Made by a program: the position numbers and the translations under genes
In this document: piece by piece, positions 58,579 through 64,000 of the stretch
Layout of the letters: each line of letters opens with the position of its first letter
Position numbering within the stretch: the stretch's first letter is position 1
The notes under the pieces: generated by a model
What the model was told of the DNA's origin: nothing
Database searches by the model: none
Seen by the model: only the letters and a program-made list of their open reading frames with translations
Source: Foliamicus sp965115835
GTDB lineage: Bacteria > Pseudomonadota > Gammaproteobacteria > Steroidobacterales > Foliamicaceae
Assembly (NCBI GenBank): GCA_965115835.1
Contig: OZ220471.1
Location: 496,001 to 560,000 of the forward strand
DNA length: 64,000 nt
Direction of reading: 5' to 3'

Positions 58579-61500
58579 TCAGTACAGCACCTGCACCCCG
58601 CGCTCTTCCAGCGCCGGGATGTGAATGCTCAGGGCGTCCGGGTCCAGCGGGTTATCGCGCAAGTCCAGGTACTCCAGAGCAGGCAATTTCGCCAGCGCCG
58701 CAATGTCCGCTACCTGATTCTGGCCGAGACTCAGCAACTCCAGTTTGCGCAGCCCGGATAGCGCCGAAACATCCGCAACATCGTTGCCGCCCAGCGTCAG
58801 CTGCTCCAGTTCCGCCAACCGCGACAGCGGCGTCAGATCCGAAACCTCGTTTCGGGTCAGAAACAGCTTGGTCAGACCGGAGAGAGAAGAAAGCGCCGAA
58901 ACATCCGAAATGTCGTTGTCGTCCAGCACCAGTTGCCGGAGCGCCGCCAACTGCGACAGCGGCGTCAGGTCGGAAATGGCGTTCCTCGCCAGAAACAGCT
59001 TGGTCAGGCCGGAGAGGGAAGAAAGCGGCGTCAGGTCCCCAATGCCGTTGCCGTCCAGGAACAACGTTTCGATTTGCGCCAGATGGGCCAGCGCGCCAAT
59101 GTCCGCCACACCGCAGTCCCTCAGGTACAGGCCGCGAAGTTGCCGGAAGCCGGTGGACGGGAACCCGACAAGCGGATTGCCGTTGAGATTCAGCGAGGCC
59201 AGGCGGGGCAATGCCGCCAGCGCGGTCACATCCGTGATCCGATTGTCGTTCAGCGACAGGCTGCGGAGCGCAGTCAGATCCGCCAGCGGCGATACTTCCT
59301 CAATCTGGTTGGCGCCCAGATGCAAGGCGGAGAGCTTGACCAGCGCCTGCAGGGGCGACAGGTCGGTAATCCCGTTGCCCGAGAGCGACAGCGTGCGCAA
59401 TTCGGTGAACGCCGAAAGCAGGCTGAAGTCCGAAGCGCCGGTGTGGTCAAGGCGCAGCGTCCTGAGCATTGTCAGTCCCGAAAGCGCCGACAGGTCCACA
59501 ATCTGGCGGTTCGACGACAGGGTCAGGGTTTCGAGACGGGTCAACCCGGCAAGCGGGGCGAGGTCCGAAGCGCCGATGCCGTCAAGACGCAGCGTCTCCA
59601 GCAGGATCAGCCCCGACAGCGGCGACAAGTCCACAATCTGGCGATTCCACGACAAGTTCAGGGTTTTGAGACGGACCAGACCGGCAAGCGGAGTGAGGTC
59701 CGAAACGCCGGTGCGATCAAGCCGCAGCGTCTCCAGTAGCGCCAATCCCGAAAGCGGCGTGAGGTCCGTAATCCGGCGGTTCGAAGACAAGTCCAGATGG
59801 CCGAGAAGAGTCAGCCCGGCAAGCGGGGCGAGGTTCTCCAGGCCCGGGTTCCCGCTCAATATCAGCGTCGTCAATCCATCGAGCGCGGCAAGCGGCGTCA
59901 GATCCGTAATCCGGTTGCCGCTCAAGTCCAGCGATTTCAGCCCGGAAGCTATTTCCAGCCCGGCAAGGTCCGCCACGCCCGAACGGGCCGCATTCAGCAC
60001 TCGCAACAGCGCCACTTCCGGCTCGTTGCGACGCGCAAGATCGGTCGCGCCCAAAGCCCGGGCCACTACCCCGGCAAGACCGGCGTCCTGGAAGAACACG
60101 CCATCGCCATCGACTACCTCCACAACCTTCTCGACCACCTCAACATCGCCGCTTTCGCCATCGTCGCCGTCGCCATCATCGGCGGGGTCGGAGGAGGGCG
60201 GCGTCGTGTCCGTCACCGTCACGGCAACCTCGTCGATGTTCAGCGACGAGCCATAGTTGCTGTCGCTGCTGGCCGATGTGTGCGTCAGGGTCGCGGTATC
60301 GTCAGTACTGTCGTCATCGGTTCCGGCGTTGACCGTCACCGTCTGCGCCGTGTCGTAGTTGCCCGGCGTGAACGTCAGCGGCGAACCGGTCACCGTCACC
60401 TCGCCCGACTCGCCCCCCACCGTCACCGTCACGTTCGCCGACGGCGCCGTGTTCAGCTTCACGGTGTACGTGCCGCTGCGGCCTTCCTCAATCGTCAGCG
60501 CGGTCGGCGTCACCACCACGCGGGGAGTGCCCGCCGCAAACGGCGTCGCCGTCACCACATCCGACCAGGGACCGTCGTTGCCGCTGCCCTGGCTGGCCTG
60601 GATGCGAAACTCATACGCCGTGCCGGCAGTCAGGCCGGTGACCGTCCGGGTCGCGGTGGCGCCGGTTCCCGCAACGAATGTCGCCGAGGCGGGCCAGGCG
60701 CCGCCGCTCGTCCTGCGCTGGTGGCCCCAGCGGGAAATGCGCTGGTTCGGCTGGGCGTCCCAACTCAGGGTAACCTGCTCCACGCCCGCCTCCGCCCTCA
60801 GCCCCGACGGCTTCGCCGGAACACCCGTCCACGCGGGGGTAACAGTGGCCTCGTCCGAGGCCGCACCGGCGCCGTTGACGTTCACCGCCCGCACCTTGAA
60901 GGCATAGGCCGTCCCGGTGCTCAGGCCCGGAACCGTGTACGTGATGGTGGAAGCGCTCGAACCCGGCACATCCTTCCAGACGCCGTCCTGCGAATACTCC
61001 CACTTGGTAATGCTGGCGTTGCTCGGGTCGCTCCAGGACAGCACCGCCTGTTCGTTGCCGCTGCCCTGAACGGCAGTGAAACCCGTCGGCTTGGCGGGAA
61101 CGGAAGCGGTCGCGCCGTCGTTCAGGGTGCCGTCGGCGGTCGCGTCGTCGCCGACCGCGTAGGTGCCGGCGCCGCCTTCCAGCGTGATGCGGTAGGTCTC
61201 CGCGCCCTCCACGTCCGTATCGGTGCTGGTCGGGATGGTCACCGTTCCCGTCGTGCTGGCGCTGTTGCCGAACGCCACGGTGAAGGCGCGCGGGCCCAGC
61301 GTGCCGGCAATGTCGTCCGCATCGAAACCGCTCGAACCCCGGTCCGACAGCACCATGCTCACGGTCAGGTTCCCCGTCTGCGCCTTGTCGGAGGTCACCG
61401 TCAGGCTGATCGGCGTCCCCTCGGTCACCGCCGCCGGATTGGTCAGCAGCTGCAAGGTCGGCGTCGTGTCCGTCACCGTCACGTCCACATCGTCGATTTC

Positions 61501-64000
61501 GAGCGAGGCGCCGTAGTCCGTGTCGGTGCTCGACGCCGCGTGCGTCAGCGTCGCCGTGTCGTCGTTCCTGTCGTCGTCCGCTGCGGCGCGCACCGTGATC
61601 GTCTGCGCCGTGCCGAAGTTGCCCGGCGTGAAGGTCAGCGGCGAACCCGTCACCGTCACTTCGCCCGACTCGCCCCCCACCGTCACCGTCACATTCGCCG
61701 ACGGCGCCGTGCTCAGCTTTACCGTGTAGGTGTTGCTGCTCCCTTCTTCCACCGTCAACGAGGTCGTTGACACAATCACCCCGGGGGTGGCGGCCGCCGC
61801 GGTCGTGCCGGTGGCTTTTACACGGAAGCCTGGAGGACAGACCGCAGAAGGATTATAAGTAGAATGGGTCGCTGTAAGACTGATCTCATATTCGGTGTTG
61901 GCGTCCAGGCCGGTCAGCGTGCGGCTGGTCGCGGCGGCATTCGAGATGGTGACAGAGGTCGAACTTTCCCCGGTCTTGCCGTAAGACAACGTCCAGCCGT
62001 TACGGAATAAATCGGTCGGCGCCGTCCAGGTGACGACAAACCCGTCCGAACGCGGCGCGAGGCTCAGGTTCGTCGGGCTGAGCACGGAAGGGCAGCTGTC
62101 CATAGGCGTCGCCGTCACCCAGCCCGTGGCGGCGCCGTCGCCGGAGGCGTTCACGGCGCGGATCATGAAACTGTATTCGGCGTCGTCTTCCAGCCCCGTT
62201 ACCATATGCCTCACGGTGTTCGCGCCCGAACCCGCCATGGCGGCCCAGGTGGCGCTGCCCTTTGCCGGTGTCTTGGCGTAGCGCAGCTTGTAGCCGGTGA
62301 TCGTGCCGGCCGGCTTGGTCCACGTCAGCAACACCTGTGTGGTGCCGGCCCCCGTCGCCGTCAGGTTCGTCGGGGCGGCGGGAACGGTCGTGGTCGTGGC
62401 CGCGTTCACTGTCACTGCCACGGCGCCCGCATCCGGTATTGCATCCGCCGCGGCGCCCGTCAGCCGGAAGACATGGTTGATCTTCGCCGTGCCCGCCTCC
62501 ACGCCAGTCACCGTCACCATCTGCCCCGTGCTGTAGTTGGTCGTCGAGAAGGTCAGGGTCGCCGGGTCCACCGTCGCCTTGGCCGTGGCGGAACTCGTGA
62601 TCGACAGCGTCCCCGCATAGGCCTGCGTCAACGCCACCGTGTAGCTGGCGGAGGCGCCGGCCTCTACCGTCACCGGCGCCCCGGTGATCGTGAGCGCTTT
62701 CAGGGCGCCCGGGGCGCCGTTCTTGTAGGTGACCGTGCGTATGTTCGACCAGGGGCCATAGATATAGTTGCCGCTCGAGTTAGTTGCCTCCGCCCGAATC
62801 CGAACCTCTACCGATGCGCCCTCTGGATAGGTGTTACCCAAGCCGAATCCCTTGGTGCGTCTGCTGGGAGTGGAGCCGCTGCCCGGGCTTCCTTCCAATG
62901 CCCAGTTGCTGGACCCCTTTAGCCGGTGACCCATTTCCCACTTATAGAACGCGACCCCGTTTGCGACTTGGTCGCCGACACTCGTGCTGGCATGGGTCCA
63001 GGTCAGATCGATAAAGCCGCCCGTCCTCGTCGAGGTGGCGGCCGTCAATACCGGGGCCACCAGCGTCGCCGGCGTCGCCGTCACCTCGTCCGACGCCGCA
63101 CCGTTGCCGTTGCCGTTCACCGCCCGAATCCTGAACTTGTAGACCGTGTCGTTCGTCAAACCCGTGATCTGGTGCTTCACCGTCGTCGCGCCGGAACCCG
63201 CGATCCGTGTCCATGAACTGTAGCTCCCGTTCCCCGCCTTCTGCCGGTACTCCCAACGGGTGATGCTGGCGTCGTCCGGGTCGGTCCATGACAGCGTCAC
63301 CTGCGCGTTGCCCGCTGTCGCCGACAGGCCTGTCGGCGCGGCGGGTTGGGCGGCCTCATCGTCGTCGGTGATGGTCAGCGTGAGCTTGCCGCTGGTCCAG
63401 CCGTCCTCGTAGCCGATGAGGTTTACCGTCTCGTCCGGTTCGTCCCGGGTATCGCCGAGGATGCGAACGGTCATCGTGCCCTGGGTCTGGCCTTCGGCGA
63501 TGGAAACAATGACGCCGTTCGGGAAGCACAGGTCCGTGTCTACCGGGAGCAGGGGCGGATCGCAGGGGTCACGCCCCTTGCCGGAGCCCGTGGCCGTGCC
63601 GGGGTCCACGTCGTAACCCGAGGTAAGCGAGAAGTTCGCGGGCGCCGGCTCGCTGAGGGTGAAGGTGATGGTGACGTCCGTCGAACCGGAGTCGCCCTCG
63701 GTGATCGTGGCCGACGGGGACGCCGACAGCGTGATCGTCTTCGGGCCGGAGTCCCTGACCGCCACGGTGATCGTGGTGGAGGTCGTGGCGGCCACGGCAG
63801 TGCCGTCGCGGCCTTTCCAGCTCCAGGTGACGGTGTGCGTGCCCACGCCCAGCGTGGCGCAGGGAAACAGACCGACGCCGAGGCCGGTCGCAATGCCGGC
63901 AGGCGCCTTCGTGATCTCGACGCGGTTATTCCCCTGGAGGTTCGCAAGCCGGTTAATGTACGAGTTTCCCCCGGTGCGTTGTTGTAGCCAGATGAGAGTA
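58579..64000 (-). CDS. Giant FN3/Calx-beta/leucine-rich-repeat surface-type protein (5' end outside window)
   Basis: At least 1,800 residues; the frame is open to the right edge, so the N-terminus and any signal peptide lie outside. Domain order in the visible part: a beta domain with SPSATITEGDSGSTDVTITF (Calx-beta-like), two fibronectin type III-like domains (PAAPTGLSATAGNAQVTLSW; FIDLTWTHASTSVG), a beta module (GAPVTVEAGASASYTVAL), two further FN3, and Calx-beta-like modules with SANVTVTVGGESGEVTVTG. Two more FN3, another near-identical SANVTVTVGG module, an acidic linker (DPADDGDGDDGESGD) and about 20 LRRs of the DLTPLxxL type follow to the C-terminus. No C-terminal anchor motif is seen. 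Likely an adhesin or host-interaction protein, but export is unproven. Confidence 0.88.
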   Translation of the reverse strand, partial: TLIWLQQRTGGNSYINRLANLQGNNRVEITKAPAGIATGLGVGLFPCATLGVGTHTVTWSWKGRDGTAVAATTSTTITVAVRDSGPKTITLSASPSATITEGDSGSTDVTITFTLSEPAPANFSLTSGYDVDPGTATGSGKGRDPCDPPLLPVDTDLCFPNGVIVSIAEGQTQGTMTVRILGDTRDEPDETVNLIGYEDGWTSGKLTLTITDDDEAAQPAAPTGLSATAGNAQVTLSWTDPDDASITRWEYRQKAGNGSYSSWTRIAGSGATTVKHQITGLTNDTVYKFRIRAVNGNGNGAASDEVTATPATLVAPVLTAATSTRTGGFIDLTWTHASTSVGDQVANGVAFYKWEMGHRLKGSSNWALEGSPGSGSTPSRRTKGFGLGNTYPEGASVEVRIRAEATNSSGNYIYGPWSNIRTVTYKNGAPGALKALTITGAPVTVEAGASASYTVALTQAYAGTLSITSSATAKATVDPATLTFSTTNYSTGQMVTVTGVEAGTAKINHVFRLTGAAADAIPDAGAVAVTVNAATTTTVPAAPTNLTATGAGTTQVLLTWTKPAGTITGYKLRYAKTPAKGSATWAAMAGSGANTVRHMVTGLEDDAEYSFMIRAVNASGDGAATGWVTATPMDSCPSVLSPTNLSLAPRSDGFVVTWTAPTDLFRNGWTLSYGKTGESSTSVTISNAAATSRTLTGLDANTEYEISLTATHSTYNPSAVCPPGFRVKATGTTAAAATPGVIVSTTSLTVEEGSSNTYTVKLSTAPSANVTVTVGGESGEVTVTGSPLTFTPGNFGTAQTITVRAAADDDRNDDTATLTHAASSTDTDYGASLEIDDVDVTVTDTTPTLQLLTNPAAVTEGTPISLTVTSDKAQTGNLTVSMVLSDRGSSGFDADDIAGTLGPRAFTVAFGNSASTTGTVTIPTSTDTDVEGAETYRITLEGGAGTYAVGDDATADGTLNDGATASVPAKPTGFTAVQGSGNEQAVLSWSDPSNASITKWEYSQDGVWKDVPGSSASTITYTVPGLSTGTAYAFKVRAVNVNGAGAASDEATVTPAWTGVPAKPSGLRAEAGVEQVTLSWDAQPNQRISRWGHQRRTSGGAWPASATFVAGTGATATRTVTGLTAGTAYEFRIQASQGSGNDGPWSDVVTATPFAAGTPRVVVTPTALTIEEGRSGTYTVKLNTAPSANVTVTVGGESGEVTVTGSPLTFTPGNYDTAQTVTVNAGTDDDSTDDTATLTHTSASSDSNYGSSLNIDEVAVTVTDTTPPSSDPADDGDGDDGESGDVEVVEKVVEVVDGDGVFFQDAGLAGVVARALGATDLARRNEPEVALLRVLNAARSGVADLAGLEIASGLKSLDLSGNRITDLTPLAALDGLTTLILSGNPGLENLAPLAGLTLLGHLDLSSNRRITDLTPLSGLALLETLRLDRTGVSDLTPLAGLVRLKTLNLSWNRQIVDLSPLSGLILLETLRLDGIGASDLAPLAGLTRLETLTLSSNRQIVDLSALSGLTMLRTLRLDHTGASDFSLLSAFTELRTLSLSGNGITDLSPLQALVKLSALHLGANQIEEVSPLADLTALRSLSLNDNRITDVTALAALPRLASLNLNGNPLVGFPSTGFRQLRGLYLRDCGVADIGALAHLAQIETLFLDGNGIGDLTPLSSLSGLTKLFLARNAISDLTPLSQLAALRQLVLDDNDISDVSALSSLSGLTKLFLTRNEVSDLTPLSRLAELEQLTLGGNDVADVSALSGLRKLELLSLGQNQVADIAALAKLPALEYLDLRDNPLDPDALSIHIPALEERGVQVLY
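58620..59960 (-). repeat. About 20 leucine-rich repeats with a 45-residue super-repeat
   Basis: 22-23-residue LRRs with the pattern LxxLxLxxNxIxDLTPLxxL form the C-terminal third of the giant protein. Between about 59410 and 59818 they alternate between an SNRxIxDL type (23 residues) and a LETLRLDxTGxSDL type (22 residues), three pairs in a row. This 135-bp unit indicates growth by pairwise duplication. Confidence 0.85.
60361..60450. repeat. Copy 1 of near-identical 90-bp segment in Calx-beta-like modules
   Basis: Matches 61621-61710 with about 4 differences in 90 bases. Both encode the stretch from SANVTVTVGGESGEVTVTG to the following PLTFTPGN. Spacing is exactly 1260 bases (420 codons). 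Confidence 0.85.
61621..61710. repeat. Copy 2 of near-identical 90-bp segment in Calx-beta-like modules
   Basis: Partner of 60361-60450, same orientation and reading frame. The low divergence points to recent duplication or ongoing gene conversion between modules. Confidence 0.85.

Noticed and set aside
58745..61770. Two long plus-strand frames (503 and 657 codons) opposite the LRR protein
   Set aside because: They mirror the repetitive coding of the minus-strand protein; Arg/Ser-rich products without domains.

Overview
The window is a GC-rich stretch of a gammaproteobacterial chromosome. The evidence is the gene order fabG ... acpP-fabF-mltG-tmk-holB-pilZ, a complete ccmABCDEFGHI cytochrome c maturation cluster, a GspG-to-GspM type II secretion operon and a TonB-dependent receptor. 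Genes are tightly packed, with many 4-base stop/start overlaps (ATGA, GTGA, TTGA). The strain cannot be named from sequence alone. A very large FN3/LRR surface-type protein would fit a marine or host-associated lifestyle, but that is inference.

Layout. 1-8765: argininosuccinate-lyase-like gene (cut by the window start), TonB receptor, P-loop protein, peroxiredoxin, zinc-free NADP oxidoreductase, DUF924, and a membrane protein paired with a carboxymuconolactone-decarboxylase-like protein. About 9023-14122: an accessory island of visibly lower GC holding a PD-(D/E)xK restriction endonuclease, a coupled N6-adenine methyltransferase and a convergent UvrD-like helicase. A near-identical 19-bp direct repeat brackets it. 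14279-17062: etfB, etfA (broken by an 83-bp tandem duplication) and a rhodanese. 17069-20324: a compact run with a lipoprotein, a HapK-like protein, a MaoC dehydratase, an unrecognised protein and a CpcT/CpeT-like secreted protein. 20337-28696: an Old-Yellow-Enzyme/2,4-dienoyl-CoA-reductase-type flavoenzyme, diverging from an AddB-like nuclease and AddA-like helicase-nuclease pair. 28709-33483 (minus): gspGHIJKLM. 33569-40762: the fatty acid/cell-division block. It is interrupted between fabG and acpP by about 1.8 kb carrying a DUF1828/DUF1829-like gene, a small coiled-coil gene with its own promoter and a tiny hydrophobic/basic ORF.

40788-50194: GT39-type membrane glycosyltransferase, TrxB-like ferredoxin-NADP reductase, TlpA-like thioredoxin, BNR/sialidase-fold protein, and a lipid-modification set (FAD oxidoreductase, DUF1365, cyclopropane-fatty-acid synthase) divergent from an acyl-CoA desaturase. 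50281-57163 (minus): ccmA-ccmI, with ccmF frameshifted. 57203-58210: a zinc-free quinone-oxidoreductase-like enzyme. 58579-64000: the giant FN3/Calx-beta/LRR protein, which runs off the window.

Three conserved genes carry apparent frame lesions: etfA, pilZ and ccmF. Either this is a draft or metagenomic assembly with indel errors or the lineage is losing genes; reads are needed to decide. The strongest leads for something new are the bracketed R-M/helicase island, the cassette inside the fab operon, several tiny ORFs with good translation signals, and the modular LRR/FN3 protein. No tRNA, rRNA or CRISPR array was seen.
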